Positions 4,913 through 12,561 of a stretch of 12,746 nucleotides of DNA are shown in pieces; position 1 is the first letter of the stretch; every line of letters starts with the position of its first letter. The stretch is from Pseudomonadota bacterium (GTDB lineage Bacteria > Pseudomonadota > Alphaproteobacteria > Rhizobiales > Devosiaceae), in contig JAEWCE010000020.1 in NCBI GenBank assembly GCA_023390785.1, positions 1 to 12,746 of the forward strand. Direction: 5' to 3'. A model generated the notes under the pieces. The model saw nothing but the letters and a program-made list of their open reading frames with translations. It was not told the DNA's origin and searched no databases. Both the position numbers and the translations under genes were made by a program.

Positions 4913-7636
4913 TTACGCCGCGCGGGTCTTGCGGTCCTGCCAGTTGGCGAGGAAGCGTTCGAGGCTGGCGGGGCTGAGAGGCTTGGCGAAGGCATAGCCC
5001 TGCAGCACGTCGGCCTGCAGCTCGGTGACGATGCGGGCGTGCTCGTCGGTCTCGACACCTTCGGCGACGACTCCGATGCCGAGGGAGTGGCCGATGTCGA
5101 CGATGGAGGCGATGAGCTGGCGCTGGCTGCCGGACTCGACCACCGGCATCACCAATTGCCGGTCGATCTTGAGGCGGCGGGGCCGGAGTTGCAGCAGGCT
5201 GACGATGGAGGCATAGCCGGTGCCGAAGTCGTCGATCTCGATGTCGATGCCGAGTTCGCGGATCTGGTCGATGTTGAAGGCGACAATGTCGTCGCTCTCG
5301 TCGAGATAGATGGATTCGACCAGCTCGAAGCTGATGGTGCCCGGCTCGATCTCGAGCTTCTTCAGGCTCCTGATCAGGTTCTCGTCGCGCAGGCGGCGGG
5401 CCGAGACGTTGACCGAGGCGCGTGGCACGACGAGGCCCTGGGCGCGCCAGACATCCATCCAGGCGAGGGTCTGCTCGAGGATCATGCGGTCGATGGTGGC
5501 AACGACGTTGAGGTCTTCGGCGATGGGCATGAACAGGTCGGGCGGCACGACGCCCCGGCTCGGATGCTCCCACCGTGCCAGAGCCTCGACGCCGCTCACC
5601 TGATGCGTGCGGGCGTCGAATTGCGGCTGGTACCAGGCCACGAACTGGCCCTGCTCGATGCCGCTGAGAATGTCGTCGGCCATCTGCTTGGTGGAGACGA
5701 TCTCGGCCTGCAGCGCCTCGGTGAAGAACTCGTAGCGGTTGCGGCCGCGGCCCTTGGCGCGATAGAGCGCGATGTCGGCGTCGATCAGGAGGCGCTTGTC
5801 GTCGACCTTGCCGGCGCGCTGGTAGGCGATGCCGACCGAGACGCCGCAGCGGCATTCGTGGCCCATATAGGGCATGGGGTGGCGCATCTTATCGATGATG
5901 CGCGAGGCAAGGCGGGTGAGATCGCGGCGGCCGTTGCGCAGCGGACTCACCACCACGAATTCGTCGCCGCCGATACGGGCCACGAAATCGTCGTCGCGCA
6001 CGGTGGTGCGCAGCACGTCGGCGGCATGGACCAGCATGGCGTCGCCGGCGGCGTGCCCGAGCGTGTCGTTGATCTGCTTGAAGCGGTCGAGGTCGATGTG
6101 GAGCAGGGCGATGCCGGTGTCGCCGCCGGCCGCGGCCGCCCGCTCGCTCAGCAGCCGGTCGAGATAGCGGCGGTTGGGCAGGCCGGTGAGCGCATCATGC
6201 AGCGAGGTGTGCTCGATGCGCGCGGTGGCCTCGACCAGCTCGGCGTTGCGGGCTTCGGCCTCGGCCTTGGCGCGCTCCAGCGCCTGTTGGTTGGCCACGT
6301 CGTCGGTGACGTCCCAGTTGCAGCCGACGATGCGCACGCTGCCGTCGACGTCGCGGTAGCAGCTGCCGATGGCCCGGATGTAGCGCACGGTCGCATCGGG
6401 GAGGACAACGCGAAACTGCGAGACGTAGCGGCCGCGCAGACGGATGGCGGCGTCGAATTCGGCCTTGGCCTGCGCCTGGTCATCGGGGTGGAGGGCGTTC
6501 AGCCAGTGCCTTCCGGTGCGCGCGCCGCCATCCTGCGGCAGCCCGTAGAGCGCGTTCATGCGGTCGTCCCAGATGAGGCGATCGGCGTCGGCATTGTAGT
6601 CCCAGACGCCGACTTCGGAGGTCTCGAGAGCGATGCCGAGCCGGCGCGACAGCACATCGAGCTGCTGCTCGCGCTGGCGCAGGGTGGCGATGTTGCGGGC
6701 CCGCTCGTTGATCAGATGGCGCCCGACAAACAGCGGAATGAGGACCAGCGCGACGGCGAGCGCGAGGACGAGACGAAAGCCGACCGGGCTCGGCAGCGCT
6801 GCCGTCCAGCCCTTGGCCGGACGGCCGAGGATCTGCCAGGACCCGGCGGGCAGTGCGATGTCGGCTACCACCGGGTTGTCGCCGAGAACGGCGCTGTCGC
6901 CATAGAACACATCGCCGGCGGCGCCGCTGCCATCAGGGCCGCGCAGGGCGATGTCGAGGCCGAGCTCGGGGTCGAACAGGCCGCTATAGGCATAGAGCAG
7001 ATCGGCGTCGACGACGGCGGAGATGACGCCCCAGAAGCGCTGGGCCCCGTCGGGACCGGTGGTGAATACAGGGAAGCGGCCGACAAAGCCGGTCCCGCCC
7101 TGGACGAGGTTGACCGGGCCGGCAAGGATGAGGGCGCGCTTGTCGCGGGCACGGAAAATGGCGGTGCTCTGCGCGTCAAGCTTGTTGTAGTCGACGCCGA
7201 GCAGCGCCTCATTGCCCTTGACGGGATACAGCAGCGAAATCTTGAGGCCAGGCGCGCCGGCGATGTCGCGAAGCTGCGAATTGTCGTCGAACAGCTGGGC
7301 CGCCAGCGACGCGAAACGCTGTTGCGTCATGTCGGGCTCGGTGGCGATGGTGCCGACGAGACCGCGGACCAGTTGCATGTTGCCGTTGATGTTGCCCTCG
7401 AGGCGGGCGCGCAGCACGCTCACCTGGCGGCTGACCATGGAGCGGACCTGCTGCTCCTGCAGGGTGCGGTTCTGCATGTCGGCAAAGACGGCCGAGCCGA
7501 TGACGACGACCAGCGCGATGCCGCCAATGAGATTGGTCGGCCGAACAACGGCTGCGAGTGCCTTGCGGACACTGCCCAAGATCATGATGCCCCAGCCCCC
7601 GCGGGTTCCCCGGCTGTCCATGCCGGCAGTGTCCAC
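4913..7636 (-). CDS. Membrane CHASE-PAS-GGDEF-EAL cyclic di-GMP synthase/phosphodiesterase
   Basis: A 907-residue inner-membrane protein that could both make and break cyclic di-GMP. Order: short cytoplasmic N-terminus, transmembrane helix (about 36-54), periplasmic CHASE-like sensor (about 60-280; LKISLLYPVKGNEALLGVDY is typical), second transmembrane helix (about 287-305), PAS with PAC (330-448), short coiled coil (448-475), GGDEF domain (476-638) and EAL domain (648-893). The GGDEF motif is exact at 556-560, and RDDD at 547-550, five residues ahead, fits the RxxD inhibitory site. EAL is at 684-686; ELVES, IDDFGTGYAS, LKIDRQ and VVAEGVET are all present, so the phosphodiesterase should be active. 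The chosen start is GTG with TTAAGG 7 bases upstream; ATG codons at residues 6 and 18 are alternatives. It diverges from the amidase genes and converges on epmA. Confidence 0.96.
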   Translation of the reverse strand: MDTAGMDSRGTRGGWGIMILGSVRKALAAVVRPTNLIGGIALVVVIGSAVFADMQNRTLQEQQVRSMVSRQVSVLRARLEGNINGNMQLVRGLVGTIATEPDMTQQRFASLAAQLFDDNSQLRDIAGAPGLKISLLYPVKGNEALLGVDYNKLDAQSTAIFRARDKRALILAGPVNLVQGGTGFVGRFPVFTTGPDGAQRFWGVISAVVDADLLYAYSGLFDPELGLDIALRGPDGSGAAGDVFYGDSAVLGDNPVVADIALPAGSWQILGRPAKGWTAALPSPVGFRLVLALAVALVLIPLFVGRHLINERARNIATLRQREQQLDVLSRRLGIALETSEVGVWDYNADADRLIWDDRMNALYGLPQDGGARTGRHWLNALHPDDQAQAKAEFDAAIRLRGRYVSQFRVVLPDATVRYIRAIGSCYRDVDGSVRIVGCNWDVTDDVANQQALERAKAEAEARNAELVEATARIEHTSLHDALTGLPNRRYLDRLLSERAAAAGGDTGIALLHIDLDRFKQINDTLGHAAGDAMLVHAADVLRTTVRDDDFVARIGGDEFVVVSPLRNGRRDLTRLASRIIDKMRHPMPYMGHECRCGVSVGIAYQRAGKVDDKRLLIDADIALYRAKGRGRNRYEFFTEALQAEIVSTKQMADDILSGIEQGQFVAWYQPQFDARTHQVSGVEALARWEHPSRGVVPPDLFMPIAEDLNVVATIDRMILEQTLAWMDVWRAQGLVVPRASVNVSARRLRDENLIRSLKKLEIEPGTISFELVESIYLDESDDIVAFNIDQIRELGIDIEIDDFGTGYASIVSLLQLRPRRLKIDRQLVMPVVESGSQRQLIASIVDIGHSLGIGVVAEGVETDEHARIVTELQADVLQGYAFAKPLSPASLERFLANWQDRKTRAA

Positions 7637-7645
7637 GGCGTTGCC

Positions 7646-7660
7646 TTAAGTTTGGTTTAG
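7646..7660. promoter_or_regulatory. CtrA-like site TTAA-N7-TTAG upstream of the GGDEF/EAL gene
   Basis: TTAA (7646-7649), 7 bases, TTAG (7657-7660) matches the alphaproteobacterial CtrA consensus TTAA-N7-TTAA at 7 of 8 fixed positions. It ends 10 bases before the GTG start and overlaps the ribosome binding site, which is close for an activator site. Such AT-rich words are uncommon in this GC-rich DNA, but chance is possible. Confidence 0.25.
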
Positions 7661-7804
7661 CGGCGTCTCCGCAACGGCGCCGGGGGCCGGATTGCCGGTG
7701 CCTATGGTTGACCGGGCGTTAAGCGAATTATTTCGCAGCAGCGATGGAACCCGGGCCGATCCCGCGCGTTTTGGTGGTGTCCCCGAACGATTGTTGACCC
7801 TGAA

Positions 7805-7847
7805 ACGCCGCTCCGCCTCCTCCCCCGAGGCAGGGCGGCGTCGTTTT
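7805..7847 (+). terminator. Strong hairpin with short T-tract upstream of the AtzG-like gene
   Basis: Arms 7805-7819 and 7827-7841 pair over 15 positions with one C/A mismatch and one G-T wobble, leaving a 7-base CT-rich loop; TCGTTTTAT follows with four T at 7844-7847. It has the form of an intrinsic terminator on the plus strand, yet no plus-strand gene lies upstream of it for thousands of bases. It would end a short leader or small RNA starting within the gap, or act as an attenuator about 90 bases before the start at 7938. Confidence 0.5.
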
Positions 7848-7937
7848 ATGCGGGATGACGGCCCCAAGGGTTGTTTTCGGCGCGGCTGGGCGGGTAGCAT
7901 CGGCAAGTTCCTCGTCTTTGCGTCAAAACGAGCCGAA

Positions 7938-8126
7938 ATGCCGAGCAAACTTCCCGATTTCGACCAGTGGATCGACGCCATGGCGCCGGTGGTGAAGCTC
8001 GAGATCGCCCCCGAGCACCGCGCCGGCGTCAAAAGCCATCTCAAATCGGCGAGCAAGCTGGCGGCATTGCTCGAAAAAGCCCCGCTGAAGGACGAGACGG
8101 ACCCTGCCCCGGTCTATCGCGCATGA
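7938..8126 (+). CDS. AtzG-like small amidase subunit (DUF4089, GatC-like)
   Basis: A 62-residue protein in the style of AtzG, the small partner that wraps round the amidase AtzE much as GatC does with GatA. Recognisable are FDQWIDAMAPVVKLEIAPEHR (two amphipathic helices joined by the conserved IAPEHR), SHLKSASKLAALLE and the C-terminal PLKDETDPAPVYRA, where the DPAPVYR ending is the family mark that reaches into the amidase. The ATG at 7938 gives the usual 60-70 residue length; a longer frame from 7692 is rejected. The Shine-Dalgarno sequence is weak (ACGAG). Its TGA overlaps the amidase ATG (ATGA), so the two subunits are probably coupled in translation and made in similar amounts. Known homologues work with AtzE on 1-carboxybiuret; the real substrate here is open. 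Confidence 0.87.
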   Translation: MPSKLPDFDQWIDAMAPVVKLEIAPEHRAGVKSHLKSASKLAALLEKAPLKDETDPAPVYRA

Positions 8127-9520
8127 ATTCGACCGCGGGGGTTGCCGAGATCGCCAAGGCCGTGACCGGCGGCGCCACCACGGCGCGGGCGGTGGTGATT
8201 GCGGCGCTGGCGCGCATCGAGGCCAACAATGGCCGGGTGGGCGCGTTCACCGATGTTGCCTCGGCGCGGGCAATGGAGCAGGCCGAGCGGGTCGATGCCG
8301 AGGTCAAAGCCGGCAAGGGCCTGCCGCTCGCGGGGGTGCCATTCGCGGTCAAGAACCTGTTCGACCTCAAGGGGGTGGTGACGCGGGCCGGCAGCAAGAT
8401 CAACCGCAGCAATGCGCCGGCATTTGCCGATGCCGTGCTGGTGAGCCGGCTGGAAGCGGCAGGCGCGGTGTGCGTCGGTGCGCTCAACATGGACGAATAC
8501 GCCTACGGCTTCACGGGCGAGAACGCTCATGACGGGCCCGTGCACAATCCGCATGGGCTCGACCACATGACCGGCGGCTCGTCGGCGGGACCGGCGGCGG
8601 CGGTGGCGGCCGGCATGGTGCCGCTGAGCCTCGGCTCGGACACCAATGGCTCGATCCGGGTGCCGGCATCGCTGTGCGGGCTGTTCGGGCTGAAACCGAC
8701 CTTCGGGCGGCTGAGCCGGACCGGCACCTTCCCGTTCGTCGCCGATCTCGACCATGTGGGGCCGCTGGCACGCTCGGTGGAGGATCTGGCGCTGGCCTAC
8801 GATGCGCTGCAGGGCTTCGACGGTGACGATCCCGCCCTGGTGCGGCGGCCGCTGGAGGCGGTGGGGGGGCGGCTGGCGCGCGGCGCCGCGGGGCTGCGGC
8901 TGGCGATCGCCGACGGTTATCTGGGCGGCGAGGGCGAGGCGCGCGAGATGATGGAGACCGTCGGCAAGCGGCTGGAGATCGGCCGGCGCATCAACATCCC
9001 CGAGGTACAGGCGGCGCGGGCGGCGGCCTACCTGATCACCATGAGCCAGGGGGCGGCCCTGCACGCCGGCCGGCTGAGGACGCGCATCGGCGATTTCGAT
9101 CCGGAGGTGCGCGACCGGCTGCTGGCCGGGGCGCTGCTGCCGGCCGGCTGGGTGGAGCGGGCGCAGAAGTTCCGCCGCTGGTTCCGCGACCAAATGCTCG
9201 AATTGTTCAACGGTGTCGATGCAATCCTGCTGCCCTCGACGCCGATGCGGGCGCCAAAGCTCGGGCAGAAGACGGCGCTATTCGGCGGGATCGAGATGCC
9301 GATCCGGCCAAACCTGGGGATGTTCACGCAGCCGTTCTCGTTCGTCGGCCTGCCGGTGGTGGCGGCGCCCATCGCCATCGAGGGCAAATCGCTGCCGCTG
9401 GGCGTGCAGATCGTCACGGCGCCCTGGCGCGAGGACAATGGGCTGAGGATCGCGCGGCAGCTCGAGACGCTCGGGCTGGCGAAGGCGCCGGTGGCCCGCG
9501 GCTTTGCCGACGAGGAGTAG
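8123..9520 (+). CDS. AtzE-family amidase (amidase signature hydrolase)
   Basis: A 465-residue cytoplasmic amidase-signature enzyme. The Ser-cisSer-Lys triad is complete: Lys77 in VPFAVKNLFD, Ser153 in TGGSSAG, and the nucleophile Ser177 in GSDTNGSIRVPASLCG. The TNGS in place of the commoner TGGS is typical of the AtzE branch, as is LNMDEYAYGFTGENAHDGPVHNP (121-143). AtzE removes an amino group from 1-carboxybiuret in cyanuric acid breakdown, and relatives sit in purine and oxalurate clusters. Here no cyanuric acid hydrolase, allophanate hydrolase, AtzH/HpxZ protein or purine gene accompanies it, so the substrate is not known. A GatA role is unlikely because the partner is AtzG-like and no GatB is near. 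The ATG at 8123 is fixed by the ATGA overlap with the small subunit. Confidence 0.94.
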   Translation: MNSTAGVAEIAKAVTGGATTARAVVIAALARIEANNGRVGAFTDVASARAMEQAERVDAEVKAGKGLPLAGVPFAVKNLFDLKGVVTRAGSKINRSNAPAFADAVLVSRLEAAGAVCVGALNMDEYAYGFTGENAHDGPVHNPHGLDHMTGGSSAGPAAAVAAGMVPLSLGSDTNGSIRVPASLCGLFGLKPTFGRLSRTGTFPFVADLDHVGPLARSVEDLALAYDALQGFDGDDPALVRRPLEAVGGRLARGAAGLRLAIADGYLGGEGEAREMMETVGKRLEIGRRINIPEVQAARAAAYLITMSQGAALHAGRLRTRIGDFDPEVRDRLLAGALLPAGWVERAQKFRRWFRDQMLELFNGVDAILLPSTPMRAPKLGQKTALFGGIEMPIRPNLGMFTQPFSFVGLPVVAAPIAIEGKSLPLGVQIVTAPWREDNGLRIARQLETLGLAKAPVARGFADEE

Positions 9521-9543
9521 GGCGGAAGGGTTTTGGAGCGGGT

Positions 9544-9590
9544 GGTTGGGGCCCCCACCCCAGGCCCTCCCCCGCAAGGGGAACGGGGCG
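9544..9590. repeat. GC-rich hairpin element downstream of the amidase gene
   Basis: GGTTGGGGCCCCCACC (9544-9559) is a palindrome at 14 of 16 positions, followed by CCCC-GCAA-GGGG (9570-9581). The composition resembles dispersed intergenic elements I recall from alphaproteobacterial genomes, but only one copy is in the window. It starts 24 bases after the amidase stop and may mark the end of that transcript. Confidence 0.5.
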
Positions 9591-9639
9591 CTGAAGCCGC
9601 GGCGGCAGCAAGGTGCGGTCGCGCCGGCCGTTCGGCGGC

Positions 9640-9673
9640 TTGACCGGCGAGGCCGCTTGCATACTAGTGTGCA
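9640..9673 (+). promoter_or_regulatory. Candidate uxaC promoter with a palindromic operator
   Basis: TTGACC at 9640-9645 is a good -35 hexamer, and TACTAG at 9662-9667, 16 bases on, a fair -10. The 16-bp sequence TGCATACTAGTGTGCA (9658-9673) is a palindrome at 14 of 16 positions and covers the -10, the usual place for a repressor. It lies 24 bases before the uxaC ATG. Uronate genes in proteobacteria are often controlled by GntR-family dimers (UxuR/ExuR type) binding palindromes of this size; that this is such a site is inference. Confidence 0.5.
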
Positions 9674-9697
9674 GACCCTTGATCCAGTGGCTTTGCG

Positions 9698-11098
9698 ATG
9701 CTCAACGACGACCGCCTGTTTCCGTCCGACCCCAGTACGCGCGAGATCGCCCGGCGGCTGTTCGCCGGCATCCGCAAACTGCCGCTGATCAGCCCGCACG
9801 GGCATACCGAGCCGCGCTGGTATGCCGAGAACCTGCCCTTCCCAGACCCGGCGCAATTGCTGGTGGTGCCGGACCACTACGTGACGCGCATGCTGGTGAG
9901 CCAGGGGGTGACGCTGGAGTCGCTGGGGGTGCCGCGGCGCGACGGCGGCGCGGTGGAAACCGACGGACGGACGATCTGGCGGACATTCGCCCAGCATTAT
10001 TACCTGTTCCGCGGGACGCCGACGCGCAGCTGGCTCGACACCACGTTCCAGGATCTGTTCGGCATCGACGAGCCGCTGACCCCGCAGAGCGCCGACCGCC
10101 TCTACGACACGATCGCGGCGGCGCTGACGACGCCGGAGTATCTGCCGCGGGCGCTGTTCGAGCGGTTCAATCTCGAGGTGATCGCGACCACCGACAGCGC
10201 CGTGGACGAGTTGGGGTGGCACAAGATGATCCGCGAGTCCGGCTGGTCGGGCCGCGTGGTGCCGACCTATCGGCCCGATACGGTGGTCGATCCGGATAAA
10301 GCAACGTTCCACACCGATCTCGACAGGCTCGGCGAGCTCAGCGGCTGCGACACGGGAACCTGGCGGGGCTATCTCGAGACCCATGTCAAGCGCCGTGCCT
10401 TCTTCAAGAGCATGGGGGCAACCGCGAGCGACCACGGACATCCGAGTGCACTGACCGCCGATTTGCCGGCAAGCGAAGCGGCGGCGCTGTTCGACACGGT
10501 GCGCCGCGGTAAGGCCGATGCCGGGCAGAAGGAGCTGTTCCGGGCGCAGATGCTGACCGAGATGGCGCGGATGAGCGTCGACGACGGTCTGGTGCTGCAG
10601 ATCCATCCGGGCGCGTGGCGCAACCACTCGCCGGCGATGTTTGCCGCGTTCGGGGCCGACAAGGGCTTCGACATCCCGCGGCGCACCGACTATGTGGCGG
10701 CGCTGAAGCCGCTGCTCGACCGCTTCGGGATGCAAAAGTCGCTGCGCATCATCCTCTTCACGCTGGATGAATCGAGCTACGCGCGCGAGCTGGCGCCGCT
10801 GGCCGGCGTCTATCCGGCGCTGCGGCTCGGGCCTCCCTGGTGGTTCTTCGACAGCCCCGAGGGCATGCTGCGCTTCCGCGAGCTGGCGACCGAGACAGCG
10901 GGCTTCTACAACACCGTGGGCTTCAACGACGACACGCGGGCGTTCCCCTCGATCCCGGCGCGGCATGATGTAGCGCGGCGCATCGACTGCGCCTATTTGG
11001 CGCGGCTGGTGGCCGAGCACCGGCTGCGCGAGGACGAGGCGCACGAGGTGGCGCACGACCTCGCCTATCGGCTGCCCAAGGAGGCGTACGGACTGTGA
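9698..11098 (+). CDS. uxaC: Glucuronate isomerase UxaC
   Basis: A 466-residue uronate isomerase of the amidohydrolase superfamily (E. coli UxaC is 470). It converts D-glucuronate to D-fructuronate and can also act on D-galacturonate to give D-tagaturonate, in the cytoplasm. Family marks: LISPHGHTEPRWYAENLPFPDPAQLLVVPDHYVTRML in the first third, with HGH as the metal-binding pair; ALFERFNLEVIATTDSAVDELGWH; ATASDHGHPSA; VLQIHPGAWRNHSP; and the C-terminal GFNDDTRAFPSIPARHDVARRIDCAYLARLV. It is full length. The ATG at 9698 has only a weak AGTGG upstream, but no better in-frame start precedes it, and LFPSDPSTREIAR is the usual N-terminus. It forms an operon with the overlapping oxidoreductase gene (GTGA) and is probably controlled through the palindrome at 9658-9673. 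Confidence 0.97.
   Translation: MLNDDRLFPSDPSTREIARRLFAGIRKLPLISPHGHTEPRWYAENLPFPDPAQLLVVPDHYVTRMLVSQGVTLESLGVPRRDGGAVETDGRTIWRTFAQHYYLFRGTPTRSWLDTTFQDLFGIDEPLTPQSADRLYDTIAAALTTPEYLPRALFERFNLEVIATTDSAVDELGWHKMIRESGWSGRVVPTYRPDTVVDPDKATFHTDLDRLGELSGCDTGTWRGYLETHVKRRAFFKSMGATASDHGHPSALTADLPASEAAALFDTVRRGKADAGQKELFRAQMLTEMARMSVDDGLVLQIHPGAWRNHSPAMFAAFGADKGFDIPRRTDYVAALKPLLDRFGMQKSLRIILFTLDESSYARELAPLAGVYPALRLGPPWWFFDSPEGMLRFRELATETAGFYNTVGFNDDTRAFPSIPARHDVARRIDCAYLARLVAEHRLREDEAHEVAHDLAYRLPKEAYGL
11078..11084 (+). promoter_or_regulatory. Ribosome binding site inside uxaC deciding the GTG start of uxuB
   Basis: AAGGAGG, a perfect Shine-Dalgarno, lies in the last codons of uxaC, 10 bases before the GTG at 11095. 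It supports this GTG over the ATG at 11164 further in. Confidence 0.7.
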
Positions 11099-12543
11099 GG
11101 CTTTCCAACGCAACGTTGGGCCGGGTCGCGGCCGGAGTCGCCATTCCCGCCTATGATCGGGGCATGGTGACGCCGGGGATCGTGCACCTGGGCATCGGCG
11201 CCTTCCATCGGGCGCACCAGGCGGTGGTGATCGACGACCTGCTGGCGCGCGAGCCGGGCTGGGGCATCGTCGGCGCGAGCCTCAGGCGGCCGGACACCAA
11301 GGACGCGCTGGCGCCGCAGGACGGGCTCTATACGCTCCTGATCAAGGACGGCGAGCGGCGGGCACCGCGGGTGGTCGGCTCGGTGCTCGGGGTGCTGGAT
11401 GCACCGCACGAGAAGGAGGCGCTGCTCGCCCGCATGGCCGATCCGATGACGCGCGTGGTGTCGCTGACGGTGACCGAGAAGGGCTATTGCTACAACGCCG
11501 CGACCGGTGGCCTGGACGTGGCGCATCCCGATATCGTCGCCGACCTCGCCGATCCGCGCCACCCGGCGACCGCCGCGGGGATCATCGCCGAAGCGCTGCG
11601 GCGGCGGATGGAGGCGGGGCTTGCACCGTTCACGGTGCTGAGCTGCGACAACCTTCCGCACAACGGACAGGTGGCGGGCCGGGTGTTCACGGAATTCGCC
11701 GAGGCGTTTGATGCGGCACTCGGGCGCTGGGTGCGCGCGCATGTGGCGTTCCCCGGAACGATGATCGACCGCATCGTGCCGGCGACGACCGATGCCGACC
11801 GCGCCGAAGTGGCGACGCTGATCGGGCTCGAGGATGCCTGGCCGGTGATGGGCGAGCCGTTCCTGCAATGGGTGGTCGAGGACAAATTCGTGGCCGGGAC
11901 GCGGCCGCCGCTCGAGCTGGGCGGCGCCGAATGGACCAGCGACGTGGCGCCGTATGAGCGCATGAAGCTCAGGATGCTCAATGGCACGCATTCGTCGATG
12001 GCGTATCTGGGCTACCTCAGCGGCTACGAGTTCATCGCCGAGGTGATCGCCAATCCGGACTTCCGGCGTTTCGTTGGCAACGAGCTCACCGAGGAGATCG
12101 CACCGACGCTGGGGATGCCCGCGGCGCAGACCGACGCGTATGCCGGCAGGTTGCTGGAGCGCTATTCCAATACGGCGATGAAGCACCGCACCTACCAGAT
12201 CGCCATGGACGGCAGCCAGAAGCTGCCGCAGCGGCTGCTGGGGACCATCGCCGACCGGCTCGCCGCCGGGGCGCCGATCGAGCGGCTGGCGCTGGCGGTA
12301 GCGGCATGGATGATCTATGCGCGGGGCGTGGACCTCGAGGGCAAGCCGATCGTGGTGCAGGACCCGATGGCGAAGGAGTTCGCGGCGATCGACCCCGGGC
12401 GGCTGGTCGCGGGGTATCTCGCGATCGAGCGGGTGTTTCCGCGCGAGTTGGCGGCGCATGCCGGGCTGCGGCAGGCGCTGGAGGAGAAGGTCGGGCTGCT
12501 GCGCGAGGTCGGGGCCGCGGAAGCGGTGCGGCGGGTCGGGTAG
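11095..12543 (+). CDS. uxuB: Mannitol dehydrogenase-family oxidoreductase, probable fructuronate reductase UxuB
   Basis: A 482-residue long-chain polyol dehydrogenase of the mannitol dehydrogenase family. The N-terminal Rossmann domain has GIVHLGIGAFHRAHQA (28-43), followed by LSCDNLPHNG (182-191), MIDRIVPATT (223-232) and EPFLQWVVEDKF (254-265). The catalytic signature Lys-x4-Asn-x2-His is intact as Lys291, Asn296 and His299 in MKLRMLNGTHSSMAYLG. By sequence alone it could be mannitol 2-dehydrogenase, fructuronate reductase or tagaturonate reductase; the overlap with uxaC (GTG start within the GTGA of its stop) favours reduction of D-fructuronate to D-mannonate with NADH. The next enzymes, mannonate dehydratase and KDG kinase, are not in the window. 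It converges on the gene at 12562. Confidence 0.9.
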   Translation: MRLSNATLGRVAAGVAIPAYDRGMVTPGIVHLGIGAFHRAHQAVVIDDLLAREPGWGIVGASLRRPDTKDALAPQDGLYTLLIKDGERRAPRVVGSVLGVLDAPHEKEALLARMADPMTRVVSLTVTEKGYCYNAATGGLDVAHPDIVADLADPRHPATAAGIIAEALRRRMEAGLAPFTVLSCDNLPHNGQVAGRVFTEFAEAFDAALGRWVRAHVAFPGTMIDRIVPATTDADRAEVATLIGLEDAWPVMGEPFLQWVVEDKFVAGTRPPLELGGAEWTSDVAPYERMKLRMLNGTHSSMAYLGYLSGYEFIAEVIANPDFRRFVGNELTEEIAPTLGMPAAQTDAYAGRLLERYSNTAMKHRTYQIAMDGSQKLPQRLLGTIADRLAAGAPIERLALAVAAWMIYARGVDLEGKPIVVQDPMAKEFAAIDPGRLVAGYLAIERVFPRELAAHAGLRQALEEKVGLLREVGAAEAVRRVG

Positions 12544-12561
12544 CCCTCCCCGTCCGCGCGC

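Larger units (their letters stand above)
7637..7937. other. 301-bp non-coding region between divergent genes
   Basis: I find no convincing gene here. An open frame continues upstream from the AtzG-like gene to an ATG at 7692, but its translation is arginine- and serine-rich, unlike a family member, and passes through a hairpin. The region contains a CtrA-like site beside the GGDEF/EAL start (7646-7660), a TTGACC at 7708-7713, another at 7794-7799 and the terminator-like hairpin at 7805-7847. It is somewhat richer in A/T than its surroundings around 7716-7735. Confidence 0.6.

Noticed and set aside
4820..7660. A plus-strand open frame of 946 codons across the GGDEF/EAL gene
   Set aside because: It is the antisense of a gene with complete CHASE, PAS, GGDEF and EAL signatures; its translation is rich in His, Asp, Gly and Val, as expected of an antisense frame in GC-rich DNA.
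7692..7937. A longer N-terminus for the AtzG-like protein starting at 7692
   Set aside because: Family members are about 60-70 residues, and the extension is Arg/Ser-rich and crosses a strong hairpin.
9278..11113. A minus-strand open frame of 611 codons across uxaC and the end of the amidase gene
   Set aside because: It lies opposite two unmistakable genes and crosses their boundary; the translation is Arg/His/Gln/Pro-rich with no domain.
11065..12459. A minus-strand open frame of 464 codons opposite uxuB
   Set aside because: It is opposite the intact Lys-x4-Asn-x2-His oxidoreductase and has antisense-type composition.
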